From positions 248,001 to 312,000 of the forward strand of contig NZ_AXAY01000006.1 in assembly GCF_000473045.1 (NCBI RefSeq): 64,000 bases of DNA, in the 5' to 3' direction. Of this stretch, positions 24,442 through 31,318 are shown piece by piece. Both the position numbers and the translations under genes were made by a program. Each line of letters starts with the position of its first letter. Position 1 is the stretch's first letter. The stretch is from Bradyrhizobium sp. WSM3983 (GTDB taxonomy: Bacteria > Pseudomonadota > Alphaproteobacteria > Rhizobiales > Xanthobacteraceae). A model generated the notes under the pieces. That model was not told where the DNA came from. It saw only the letters and a list, made by a program, of their open reading frames with translations, and searched no databases.

Positions 24442-25275
24442 ATGAAGATTGCGCCGACTCGAAGCGTTCGGAATTGGGCTGTTGGGTTCGGCGTTGCAGC
24501 GCTCGTTGCGTGGCCGGAACTCGCAAATGCCGGGTTTATTTTCGAGCGCGACAGCTATTATCAAATAGATTTCAGCGGCAGTGGCCTAGGCACGGCCGTT
24601 ACGAGTTATTTTGCCAATGCGTTTCTTCCGAGCGGAGGCGACAGCTTTGGTACCACGCTGACTTTCAAGCCCGGCTCTTACGATGGCTTCATTGGGACGC
24701 ATTATGGTGCGACGTCCAGCTTTCCTTCATCCATACCGGCTGGCCAAACATCCGTTTATGGCATCGTTACAAATCCCGGGACATTCACCAATCCCACGAC
24801 CGCCTTCCCGAATGGTTACGGCTTATTGCAATTTGGTTACGTGACGAACAACGGTCCTGACCTGACATCGAGTTGGACGGAGTCCCTGGTCATTGGCGGG
24901 CGCGAGGTCTTGCATTTCCGTGGCGGCGGATCTGGACTCGTTGATGCCGGAGGAAAATTTACTGACACGATTTATATTCAGGGGAATTGGGCCGACAACG
25001 CTGCCGTTCAGAATGGCCACCAGTTGAATGGTTTTGATCCCAGTTTTACCGTCGGTAAGAACTTCGTCTATTATCCTACGATCGGCTATACCATTCTAAC
25101 TCTTTCGAATCCGAACATGCAGGTTGCGTCACCGAACATCGATTTTTATCTCTTTGGCGACACTGTAAGTGCCGTTCCCGAACCCTCCACCTGGGCGATG
25201 ATGGTTCTTGGCTTCGCTGGCATTGGGTTCATGGCGTATCGGCGAAAGAACAAGGCTGATCTCGCCGCTGCATAA
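24442..25275 (+). CDS. PEPxxWA-CTERM sorting domain protein
   Basis: 277-residue secreted protein. It has an N-terminal signal peptide ending LANAG and a beta-rich Gly/Ser/Thr/Asn body without known catalytic motifs. The C-terminal sorting tail is [19 protein letters not shown] followed by a hydrophobic segment and YRRKNK. This tail is the recognition signal for exosortase, which processes proteins bound for the exopolysaccharide-linked cell surface. No exosortase gene is in the window. Part of the lower-GC patch. Confidence 0.9.
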   Translation: MKIAPTRSVRNWAVGFGVAALVAWPELANAGFIFERDSYYQIDFSGSGLGTAVTSYFANAFLPSGGDSFGTTLTFKPGSYDGFIGTHYGATSSFPSSIPAGQTSVYGIVTNPGTFTNPTTAFPNGYGLLQFGYVTNNGPDLTSSWTESLVIGGREVLHFRGGGSGLVDAGGKFTDTIYIQGNWADNAAVQNGHQLNGFDPSFTVGKNFVYYPTIGYTILTLSNPNMQVASPNIDFYLFGDTVSAVPEPSTWAMMVLGFAGIGFMAYRRKNKADLAAA

Positions 25276-25468
25276 ATCGACAGCCCCGGACGACACTATG
25301 GAGGCCGCCTCATTGGCGGTCTCATTCGTTTTATTGCGCGTGGAATTACGGTTCAGTGCACTCAATTTGACGCTGCCAGCCAAGAGCCGCGACGGCGAAT
25401 ATTTAGTGCATCGACAGGGCCCCAAGTACGGCACCTGAACCGTTGGCGAGGCAGCGCGACTAAGTTGC

Positions 25469-25750
25469 ATGGCTCAGACCTTGAGAACGAACCCGATGAT
25501 CGCGTTGGCGATCGGATTCCTGATTTCCACGGTCTTCATGTCGATACCGTCGATGAGAGACGGCACCAGCGATTGGTCGGGCGTTGAATTTCCAGGCATG
25601 GCCGCAGCGTACCTCTTCTGGGGAGCGCTCAGCGATTCTGTCTTCTGGGGCATGGTCATTGGATGGGCCGTGAACGCAATGGTCTACAGCCTGCCAGCCT
25701 TTGTCGTCATCAGCGTGTTCACCGTCGTGAGGAGCCTGCAGTTGCGGTGA
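25469..25750 (+). CDS. Small membrane protein (chain of four, first)
   Basis: 93 residues with an N-terminal membrane helix (MIALAIGFLISTVFMSIPS), a short periplasmic stretch, and two further hydrophobic segments (AAAYLFWGALSDSVFWGMVIGWAV and YSLPAFVVISVFTVV). No family recognised. Its TGA shares bases with a GTG in the frame of the next gene (GTGA overlap), suggesting coupling. Confidence 0.6.
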   Translation: MAQTLRTNPMIALAIGFLISTVFMSIPSMRDGTSDWSGVEFPGMAAAYLFWGALSDSVFWGMVIGWAVNAMVYSLPAFVVISVFTVVRSLQLR

Positions 25751-25797
25751 CGGCAATCGGCAAAAGCGAGGGAAGATCCGGCCATGACGAGATCGGC

Positions 25798-26055
25798 ATG
25801 ACGCGCTGGCTTCAAAGGCTGGGAAAGATTGCGCGGGTTGCGGCGCTTTGCGGGACGGTCGCGTGGCTTGTGCTCGTGACAATCTCTCCTCAAGAGCCTG
25901 ATGCCGCCCACCCTGAACGTTACGCACACCGACACGACGTCCGGTATGTGAGCGAGGACCTGGGCCTGGTTTTGCGAATTCTGTTTGGCTCGACGTTTGC
26001 GCTGGCCATGGTTGCGTTTGGATGCCATTTCGCGACCAGGGACATGCAAGATTGA
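25798..26055 (+). CDS. Small membrane protein (chain of four, second)
   Basis: 85 residues from ATG 25798, or 102 from a GTG at 25747 that overlaps the previous stop codon. Two membrane helices (VAALCGTVAWLVLVTIS and ILFGSTFALAMVAFGCHFA) flank a His/Arg-rich loop (AHPERYAHRHDVRY) that could bind metal. No family recognised. Confidence 0.55.
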   Translation: MTRWLQRLGKIARVAALCGTVAWLVLVTISPQEPDAAHPERYAHRHDVRYVSEDLGLVLRILFGSTFALAMVAFGCHFATRDMQD

Positions 26056-26182
26056 AGGTAGCCAGGCCAAGGCGTGGCCGCGCATGCGTGATCGCATGCA
26101 TGTCCTGCCGGCGAGCGGGCCCGGCCTGATGAACCGGGGTTGCGTCTCATGCGACGAATGCCTGGAAACGAGGTCTTTCGCC

Positions 26183-26404
26183 GTGAACTGGTTCAAACGA
26201 TATGTCGTCGGCTGCCTGATCGCGGTGCTCTTCTTCGCTGCCGTCGGCAGCTACAAGCACCCGGGCGAGGGCATGCGCTACGAGGCCATCCTGCTGGCGT
26301 CTGCTGGCCGGCCTGTCGTCGCCGCGATCGTCGTGGGCAGCACCATCGGCGATGTCGTGCATGACGTGCGCCAGGGCAAGGTGGGGATGATTGGCCATGC
26401 TTGA
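26183..26404 (+). CDS. Small membrane protein (chain of four, third)
   Basis: 73 residues from a GTG at 26183, with AACGAGG upstream. First helix YVVGCLIAVLFFAAVGSY, then YKHPGEGMRYEAILLASAGRPVVAAIVVGSTIGDVVHD. It overlaps the next small gene by 8 bp. Function unknown. Confidence 0.5.
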   Translation: MNWFKRYVVGCLIAVLFFAAVGSYKHPGEGMRYEAILLASAGRPVVAAIVVGSTIGDVVHDVRQGKVGMIGHA

Positions 26405-26561
26405 CGCCTTGCTCGGCCTCATCTTCGACATCGTTCTCAGCGCGGTCGGGACTGCCATCGTCAAATTGTTCAGTGCGGAAAACGCCGCCGAAATCGCGAC
26501 GGCCATCATCGGCATCGGCTTCATCGCGGTCGGCTTCACGGCCGCTGTGTGGGGGCATTGA
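26397..26561 (+). CDS. Small membrane protein (chain of four, fourth)
   Basis: 54 residues beginning MLDALLGLIFDIVLSAVG, with two hydrophobic segments (LLGLIFDIVLSAVGTAIV and IATAIIGIGFIAVGFTAAV). The start overlaps the end of the preceding gene in another frame, the layout of a translationally coupled gene. No family recognised. Confidence 0.5.
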   Translation: MLDALLGLIFDIVLSAVGTAIVKLFSAENAAEIATAIIGIGFIAVGFTAAVWGH

Positions 26562-26656
26562 AGCGAGACGTTCTGGCAGCGCCAATCCGAGACGCGAAAA
26601 AGCCGCCCCCGACATCGTCGGAAGCGGTTTCGAAAAGCGGCGCCCATCATGGCAAG

Positions 26657-26974
26657 TTACGCGGCAATCCGTTGTTCGACGGGCGCGGTCAGATATTTGA
26701 GCACTTCCGCATGCTCGAGGTCGGGAACCGCGATGGCCGTGTGGCTGTAGCTCGCCTGCGTCCGCGATTTTGCGATCTTGTCCAGGATCGCTTTGCCCTT
26801 GATGACGTGGAGACCCATGTCGTCGCCGGACGGGAAGATCGCCAGCACCACGTCATAGGCCGCGATGACGGCTCTGAGCGCCTCGGCCTTGTCTTCGGCT
26901 ACGTCGACAAACACGCGAACATCAGCTGCGAGTTCACGCAGCTCGTCAAAATCCAGCACTGTGGGGTACTCCAA
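26657..26974 (-). CDS. Hypothetical cytoplasmic protein
   Basis: 105 residues from a TTG at 26974, or 100 from a GTG at 26959. It looks like an alpha/beta domain: LDFDELRELAADVRVFVDVAEDKAEALRAVIAAYDVVLAIFPSGDDMG with alternating strands and helices. No signal peptide or membrane segment and no recognised family. Confidence 0.5.
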   Translation of the reverse strand: MEYPTVLDFDELRELAADVRVFVDVAEDKAEALRAVIAAYDVVLAIFPSGDDMGLHVIKGKAILDKIAKSRTQASYSHTAIAVPDLEHAEVLKYLTAPVEQRIAA

Positions 26975-27121
26975 CGCAACGAAACTGATGAGGAGAGTGG
27001 CTGCGTTGAGTTACCAGAGTCTGAACAATGTCGATCAAGTCACAAGTTTCACGCCGAGGTGACCCCTTGAGCGGGATAAGACGATGGGGATGTCGTTCAG
27101 GGCCTGCAGCTCATCGGCCCA

Positions 27122-27153
27122 AAGAAAAATCCCGCGCTGCTGTCAGCGCGAGA
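27122..27153 (-). terminator. Intrinsic terminator on the minus strand
   Basis: A GC stem (CGCGCTG / CAGCGCG, extended outward with one mismatch) is followed on the minus strand by ATTTTTCTTT. It is positioned to end the transcript of the small gene at 27268-27453. Confidence 0.7.
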
Positions 27154-27212
27154 TTGGGGGTGGGAGGAAGCTGAAGGGCGATGCGCTCGAAGGCTACGTC
27201 ACTTGAAAGCTG

Positions 27213-27286
27213 TCATTTGGCGTAGCCTTATCATTTGGCGCAGCGTTGGTCAGTTGGCGTAGCCTGATCACTTGGCGTAGCCTTGG
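27213..27286. repeat. Four tandem copies of an 18-19 bp unit containing the 3' end of a gene
   Basis: Units TCATTTGGCGTAGCCTTA, TCATTTGGCGCAGCGTTGG, TCAGTTGGCGTAGCCTGA and TCACTTGGCGTAGCCTTGG lie head to tail at 27213, 27231, 27250 and 27268. The last unit encodes, on the minus strand, the final codons and stop of the small gene at 27268-27453. The repeats therefore look like amplified copies of that gene's end. No unique spacers, so not CRISPR. Confidence 0.85.
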
Positions 27287-27453
27287 GAACGGAGCCAGGC
27301 GATCTTGCGATCGCCGTTGATCCAGTCGTCGGCATCCGCCTTGCTGACAAATCCCTTGATCTCGCGCTGTTCGCTGCCCGGGTAGTCCGCCAGTATCTTC
27401 CAGTCGGTGTCCGAAATGCGGACGGTTTTGAAGGTCACTTTTGTTTTAGCCAT
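27268..27453 (-). CDS. Small conserved hypothetical protein
   Basis: 61 residues, MAKTKVTFKTVRISDTDWKI..., lysine-rich at the start and with a tryptophan-containing domain (DDWINGDRKIAWLRSQGYAK). Its C-terminal codons are repeated in the tandem array just downstream. Short proteins with this FVSKADADDWI pattern are familiar from Bradyrhizobium genomes; function unknown. Confidence 0.65.
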   Translation of the reverse strand: MAKTKVTFKTVRISDTDWKILADYPGSEQREIKGFVSKADADDWINGDRKIAWLRSQGYAK

Positions 27454-27461
27454 GCACCATT

Positions 27462-27710
27462 ATGCAGGGAATGGTCTCAAAAGGCCACCGCCATGGAGGC
27501 GTCGCGAAGGAGACGGGGCTGACGTTTGGACGCTGGCGTCAGCAACTGCATCTGATCGTCGCGATCAGGGAGCTCGCTGCGGGTGCGAGCGTGCAGCAGG
27601 TCTCGGCCGTTCTCGGCTATGAATCAGTCGCGGCCTTCATCACGATGTTCAAGAAGGCGCTCGGAAAGCCACCGGCCAAATATCTGAGCAGTGTGGCTCG
27701 GGAGACGTAG
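27462..27710 (+). pseudogene. Truncated AraC family regulator (HTH part only)
   Basis: The open frame encodes AKETGLTFGRWRQQLHLI followed by VAIRELAAGASVQQVSAVLGYESVAAFITMFKKALGKPPAKYL, which is the C-terminal two-helix-turn-helix domain of AraC-type regulators, beginning in the middle of the first helix-turn-helix. The ligand domain and the start of the DNA-binding domain are missing (intact relatives are about 260 residues), and the first dozen codons look unrelated. The cut lies at the start of the neighbouring small gene, so a rearrangement removed the 5' part. Confidence 0.75.
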
Positions 27711-27982
27711 CCGCAAGCGAGCGCGGGTTAAGTCCGCGAGGATGGCGAACTCTTTATGGGTGCTGCGGAATTCGATTTGTCCTCGCCGCAGACGCGACTG
27801 TCCGGCGGAAACATGACGGAACTCACGCAGAACTGCTGCTTGCGTTTTCGGCCTCAATGGGTTCTAAGCCCGGCTGCTTCGTGGCCGACAGGCATGAACA
27901 GACGCGCGTCGCGTAGTTTTGCCGCTTCCCGGACAAAGCTATATCGCAGCTCGCGCGCACCCAATTCAGAGGAAATCCAGAC

Positions 27983-28279
27983 ATGGCGAAGATGACCAAG
28001 ACCCAATTGATCGATGCAATTGCGGAAGGCACGCAGCTTGCGAAGAACGACGTGAAGTCGGTCATCGAGTACATGGCGACCGTCGGCTACAAGGAGCTCA
28101 ACGAGTCCGGCGAGTTCGTTATTCCCGGTTTCGTAAAGATGTCGGTCGTCAACAAGCCTGCGACCGAAGCCCGCATGGGCGTCAATCCCTTCACCAAGGA
28201 GCCGATGCAGTTTGCTGCGAAGCCGGCGAGCAAGTCGGTCAAGGCCTCGCCGCTGAAGGTGGCCAAGGACTCCGTCTGA
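27983..28279 (+). CDS. HU family DNA-binding protein
   Basis: 98-residue HU/IHF-fold protein. It opens MAKMTKTQLIDAIAEGTQLAKNDVKSVIEYM, the dimerising helices, and continues with ESGEFVIPGFVKMSV, the start of the DNA-clamping arms. The central arm is shorter or altered compared with canonical HU (no GRNPRTG but ARMGVNPFTKEPM). A basic C-terminal tail (KPASKSVKASPLKVAK) is present. Followed by a strong terminator. A nucleoid-associated or specialised role is likely. Confidence 0.85.
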   Translation: MAKMTKTQLIDAIAEGTQLAKNDVKSVIEYMATVGYKELNESGEFVIPGFVKMSVVNKPATEARMGVNPFTKEPMQFAAKPASKSVKASPLKVAKDSV

Positions 28280-28352
28280 TCCGGCGATCCCGCGCGGTCT
28301 GCGTGCCCTGAGCGGCGCGCAGAACTGGCGAAGCGATGTCGACAAAAAGGGG

Positions 28353-28381
28353 AAAACCCCGCCTGGGGGAAGCGGGGTTTT
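28353..28381 (+). terminator. Intrinsic terminator after the HU-like gene
   Basis: Stem AAAACCCCGC / GCGGGGTTTT with a 9-nt loop, T-tract on the plus strand and the mirrored A-tract making it potentially bidirectional. Confidence 0.85.
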
Positions 28382-28476
28382 CGGATGGGGGTGAAGCCTG
28401 GGGGAAGCTTCATTGATTAGGCGCACCAGCGCTGAAAAAGTTCACGGCAGGCCTCGCAACTCATCGGGCGTCCCAA

Positions 28477-28551
28477 AAGAAAAGCCCCGTGCTTGCGCAC
28501 GGGGCTCTCTTGCTGACGGCGTTGGGATTTCAGCGCCTGGCCGTCAGCCGT
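28477..28551 (-). ncRNA. Candidate small RNA with anti-seed loop (possible sponge)
   Basis: On the minus strand a 9-bp stem (GCTGACGGC / GCCGTCAGC, 28540-28548 and 28512-28520) displays a 19-nt loop containing GGCGCUGAAAUCCC. Five bases later a perfect 10-bp terminator stem (AGCCCCGTGC / GCACGGGGCT, loop GCAA) is followed by TTTCTTTT. The loop is exactly complementary over 14 nt to the 5' end of the neighbouring RNA at 28577-28651 and of its second copy at 35975-36051. No open frame fits. Function as an RNA that titrates the others is inference. Confidence 0.6.
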
Positions 28552-28576
28552 GTTTCTAACTTAAGGTTGAAAATCC

Positions 28577-28651
28577 AAAAAGCAACAGCGCCGCGGTGAC
28601 GGAGTATATTCGTCAGGCGGCGCTGCCATGTGACCGGGCGCTGAAATCCCC
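28577..28651 (-). ncRNA. Candidate small RNA, copy 1 (GGGGAUUUCAGCGCCC 5' end)
   Basis: Minus-strand unit of about 75 nt: an unpaired 5' segment GGGGAUUUCAGCGCCC, a short linker, then a 9-bp stem (28617-28625 with 28586-28594), a small internal loop, a 5-bp upper stem and a 9-nt AU-rich loop, followed by TTGCTTTTT. A second unit with the same layout is at 35975-36051; stems differ in sequence but keep pairing, which supports RNA structure. Both copies have AT(T/C)GAACCTT exactly 38 nt upstream of the GGGG, likely part of a shared promoter. Confidence 0.65.
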
Positions 28652-28772
28652 AGCCTCCATGGGTCCTCGCTGTGCCGAAAAGGTTCAATGCGATGCACCG
28701 GAAATTTCGCGCGGGGGCTGGACTTTTTGTTCTCATTTTGTTCTAGTGAGTCACCCGCTTTGGAGGTGACTC

Positions 28773-28910
28773 ATGACCGTCGAGAAACAGCGCGAAGTGA
28801 TCCGGCTCTGGAACCAGCTCAGGAAGGTCGAGGGCCCGGCCGCAGAAGAGCTCCGCATCCAGATCCTGGAATGCTTTGCCGAGAAGGGCAACGCCAAGCG
28901 CGCGGCCTGA
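28773..28910 (+). CDS. Small hypothetical protein (45 aa)
   Basis: Begins MTVEKQREVIRLWNQLRKVE and ends CFAEKGNAKRAA; helical and charged with no membrane segment. TGGAGGTGAC lies 5 nt before the ATG, a strong ribosome site that supports coding. No family recognised. Confidence 0.6.
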   Translation: MTVEKQREVIRLWNQLRKVEGPAAEELRIQILECFAEKGNAKRAA

Positions 28911-28987
28911 GCGTCCTCTGCTAGAGGCATTGCGGACCTCAGGTGAGGATGGCTTCGCTTCATCGATCATTAGGAATGGCTTCGCGT

Positions 28988-29028
28988 TGATTTGCTCGAC
29001 TCCGATTCGTTCTTCGAGAACGAAATGG
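28988..29028. repeat. Hairpin-containing dispersed repeat, copy 1
   Basis: TTGATTTGCTCGACTCCGAT followed by the hairpin TTCGTTCT-TCG-AGAACGAA and ATGG. Copy 2 at 29222-29264 has the same frame with hairpin TTCGTTCC-CTG-GGAACGAA: the stem base pair changes together on both arms. A weaker third copy is at 56640-56690. The 464-bp stretch 28911-29374 holds these repeats and no supported gene. Confidence 0.6.
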
Positions 29029-29221
29029 AGTCGAATGCAGAACAGCTTGTGCCTGCTCGAATATCGGTTGGGGGCTGTACCAAAACGAGTCAGTGCGATG
29101 CTTCGCGTCATCGTGTCGTCGTTGCGGCCGCCTCTGCCGATGTCCTGCGACACGGTGCGATCGTTCGCATGCAGCGCTCTGCCGCTCGTTTGCGTGCAAA
29201 CGATTTTTTAAGAATTGCTCT

Positions 29222-29264
29222 GTGCTGATTTCGTCGATTCCGATTCGTTCCCTGGGAACGAAAT
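29222..29264. repeat. Hairpin-containing dispersed repeat, copy 2
   Basis: CTGATTTCGTCGATTCCGAT then an 8-bp hairpin with compensatory change relative to copy 1, then ATGG. Lies about 110 bp upstream of the GrlR-like gene. Confidence 0.6.
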
Positions 29265-29374
29265 GGCGGTGAAGCCTGAACAAAGCCGGTCATCGGACAG
29301 CGACAAGATACGCGTCGCGGTCTCGACGCTCCCCACACGCCGCGCTATCGTCGCCGGCGACGGAGGGCGCATCC

Positions 29375-29725
29375 ATGAGGAACGGGCTCTACTCCATCCA
29401 CATCCACTTGCTCGATGGCGTGAAGGGCCGCGACAGTGGCGTGCTGATCTTGCGCGATGGCGTGCTGCTCGGCGGCGGACCTTATTTCTGGTCGCGCGGC
29501 TCCTACACATTCGGCAATGGTACCTGGAAGGGTGAGCTTGCCACCAACCAGCACTCACCGTTTGCCGATCCGCTGGTCCGGCCACTCTTCGCCGGTGCTG
29601 AAGCCACCAGCGGCTTCTCCGGGACATTCAGCGAGGAGGGGGCCGAGGTGTACGGCACCGTGCTGGTCGCGGGCCATCGCAGCCTCGGTTTTCGCGCGTC
29701 GTTGAAGTGGCTCGCCGAAATCTGA
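29375..29725 (+). CDS. GrlR family regulatory-like protein
   Basis: 116 residues. The N-terminus MRNGLYSIHIHLLDG and the blocks DSGVLILRDGVLLGGGPYFWSRGSYTF and GFSGTFSEEG fit the beta-barrel of the GrlR family, which in enteric pathogens inhibits the type III secretion activator GrlA. In rhizobia such proteins occur without GrlA and their role is undefined. CGGAGGG precedes the ATG. No secretion genes are nearby. Confidence 0.6.
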   Translation: MRNGLYSIHIHLLDGVKGRDSGVLILRDGVLLGGGPYFWSRGSYTFGNGTWKGELATNQHSPFADPLVRPLFAGAEATSGFSGTFSEEGAEVYGTVLVAGHRSLGFRASLKWLAEI

Positions 29726-29876
29726 CGGTGCCCGCCGCAACCCCCTAACGAAAGCTTGGGCGGATCGCGATAACCCTATTCGGTTAGGTTAAAAGCCCAA
29801 TCGCGTTGCGCTTGCTGCGCGTTGGGATAGGTGTCTGGCAAAGACAACAAGAAAACCGTTTTTGCCAAGAACCATT

Positions 29877-30074
29877 ATGACACCATTTTTAGAGCCGTCA
29901 TTTTATCAGGGCGACCGCCAGACCTATCGCCGCGTCGCTGTCGTCGGCACGCTGTTCTGTCTCGCCTTCGTGGCGATCAGCTTTTCGCTGCGGCCACAGG
30001 TCGAGGACACGCGCGTCGCGGTCAAGGCCGACCGGCTGGTGCGCACAGCGGGCCAGCCGGCACAGGCACATTAG
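29877..30074 (+). CDS. Small single-helix membrane protein
   Basis: 65 residues from ATG 29877: MTPFLEPSFYQGDRQTYRRV, then the membrane helix VVGTLFCLAFVAISFSL and a charged tail RPQVEDTRVAVKADRLVRT. Type II topology expected. No family recognised. Confidence 0.6.
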   Translation: MTPFLEPSFYQGDRQTYRRVAVVGTLFCLAFVAISFSLRPQVEDTRVAVKADRLVRTAGQPAQAH

Positions 30075-30088
30075 CCACGGCACGCGAA

Positions 30089-30214
30089 CTAGCGCTTGCT
30101 GCCATAGGCCTCATCGTCGGCGGTGTCCTGCGGGCATGCGGCGCCGCGGGTTGCAAGCGCCACGAAGCCGGCATAGCCGGACAGATTGAGCAGTACTTCG
30201 AGCCAGGCAGGCAT
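30089..30214 (-). CDS. Small hypothetical protein (41 aa)
   Basis: MPAWLEVLLNLSGYAGFVAL followed by ATRGAACPQDTADDEAYGSKR. One short hydrophobic helix and an acidic tail. AAGAAGGGG lies upstream of the ATG. It converges with the preceding small membrane gene (14 bp apart). Function unknown. Confidence 0.5.
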   Translation of the reverse strand: MPAWLEVLLNLSGYAGFVALATRGAACPQDTADDEAYGSKR

Positions 30215-30323
30215 GACGAGCCCCTTCTTGCGGGAAGACCACCTCAACATGTGCGCGGCGTGCTTGTTCCCGATTTTGCAAAGAGACTCGAAAAGAAAGA
30301 CCGCTCAGCGTTCGAAACTGAAA

Positions 30324-30357
30324 ACCCCGCCAGCACCGCGGAGATGCTGACGGGGTC
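30324..30357 (-). terminator. Terminator-like hairpin on the minus strand
   Basis: Imperfect 12-bp stem ACCCCGCCAGCA / TGCTGACGGGGT with the T run on the minus strand. No gene ends into it from the right, so it could close an unannotated minus-strand RNA between 30357 and 30530. The 317-bp stretch 30215-30531 holds no other supported feature. Confidence 0.45.
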
Positions 30358-30531
30358 GTCGTGCTGTCGCCTCGACCCGGATGGCGGAGGCTCCCGCACT
30401 TGCAGATCCAATCCGCGCTTCCCGATATCGTTCCCATCGAAGTGAGAGTTTTCTGCAAGGCCCGGTTCCACAACAGGCGAACCATCGCGGGTGGTTCGCG
30501 TTGTCCCCGCGAAATGTGAAGGAGGACAGCT

Positions 30532-30813
30532 ATGAGGAAAACATTGACAGTTCTTGCGACCGTTGCGGCGGTTGGCGCGACCGCGGTTGCTGTACCTGCG
30601 CAGGCGCGTCACGTCGGCCCGGGCCTTGCGTTCGGTCTCGCCGCCGGTGCGATCACCGCGGGCGCCATCGCGGCGTCCCATCCCTACGGTTACGGCTACT
30701 ATGATCCCGGCTATGGCTATTATGGCGGCCCGGCCTATGCCTACGGCCCCGGCCCGTACGCCTATTATGGTGGACCGTACTATCGGCACCACCGCTACTA
30801 CCGTCACTGGTAA
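30532..30813 (+). CDS. Secreted Gly/Tyr-rich small protein
   Basis: 93 residues with a signal peptide (MRKTLTVLATVAAVGATAVA, cleavage near AQA-R). The mature chain has GPGLAFGLAAGAITAGAIAA and then many GYGYY/YGGP repeats ending in a His/Tyr/Arg cluster (YYRHHRYYRHW). Such proteins are common in Bradyrhizobiaceae and probably sit in the periplasm or envelope. GGAGGACAGC precedes the ATG, and a perfect terminator follows. Confidence 0.8.
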   Translation: MRKTLTVLATVAAVGATAVAVPAQARHVGPGLAFGLAAGAITAGAIAASHPYGYGYYDPGYGYYGGPAYAYGPGPYAYYGGPYYRHHRYYRHW

Positions 30814-30830
30814 GAGCTGAAGAATCGAAA

Positions 30831-30857
30831 AGCCCGGAGCGATGCTCCGGGCTTTTT
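30831..30857 (+). terminator. Intrinsic terminator
   Basis: Perfect 10-bp stem AGCCCGGAGC / GCTCCGGGCT, 3-nt loop, followed by TTTTTT. Ends the Gly/Tyr-rich protein gene and, with its A-rich left side, may also serve the converging small gene. Confidence 0.9.
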
Positions 30858-30885
30858 TCGTGCGCGCATGTCCTGCGCGATATCG

Positions 30886-31050
30886 TTACGGCCAGAGCGA
30901 GGGCCGCTCAACCTTGCGGGCGTTCTCGAGCGTCGACACAAAATACTCGTCGCGCTCGCGCTTGAATTTTTCCTGCGTGGCACGGAAGGCGGCGACACGG
31001 GCGGCGATCTCTTCGCGTTCGCGGATTTTGCGTTGTTCGTCTTCGGTCAT
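30886..31050 (-). CDS. Small charged coiled-coil-like protein
   Basis: 54 residues MTEDEQRKIREREEIAARVA... with a long amphipathic helix rich in Glu, Arg and Lys, ending KVERPSLWP. ATG at 31050. No cysteine or membrane segment. The conserved-looking heptad pattern suggests a coiled coil. Function unknown. Confidence 0.6.
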   Translation of the reverse strand: MTEDEQRKIREREEIAARVAAFRATQEKFKRERDEYFVSTLENARKVERPSLWP

Positions 31051-31318
31051 GTCAAATCCCCACTACACTTGAGCATGTGTGCACTTCTGAACTCAAGCGC
31101 TGCCGCCGCAATCACGTTGAGTCGCGTAAACACATGCATTGGCGCTTCCGATTGGGGCGTCAATGGGGAGGAGGCATTGCAGGATTGTGATAAGCGAAGG
31201 TCGGAAAAATTGCCGCCCCATCGCCGCCCACGACTTGCGCCGCAGTGGATAAGAGCGTCAACAATCTTGTCGCTTGCAGATGTTGCAGCTAGCGCGACAG
31301 CAAATCGGGAGGCGGCGA

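Noticed and set aside
27213..27286. Tandem array considered as a CRISPR
   Set aside because: Units are 18-19 bp with no unique spacers between them, and there are no cas genes in the window.
28320..28510. Two strong hairpins considered as a split tmRNA or other housekeeping RNA
   Set aside because: The first is a simple terminator of the HU-like gene and the second ends the candidate sponge RNA. No tRNA-like domain or tag reading frame is present.
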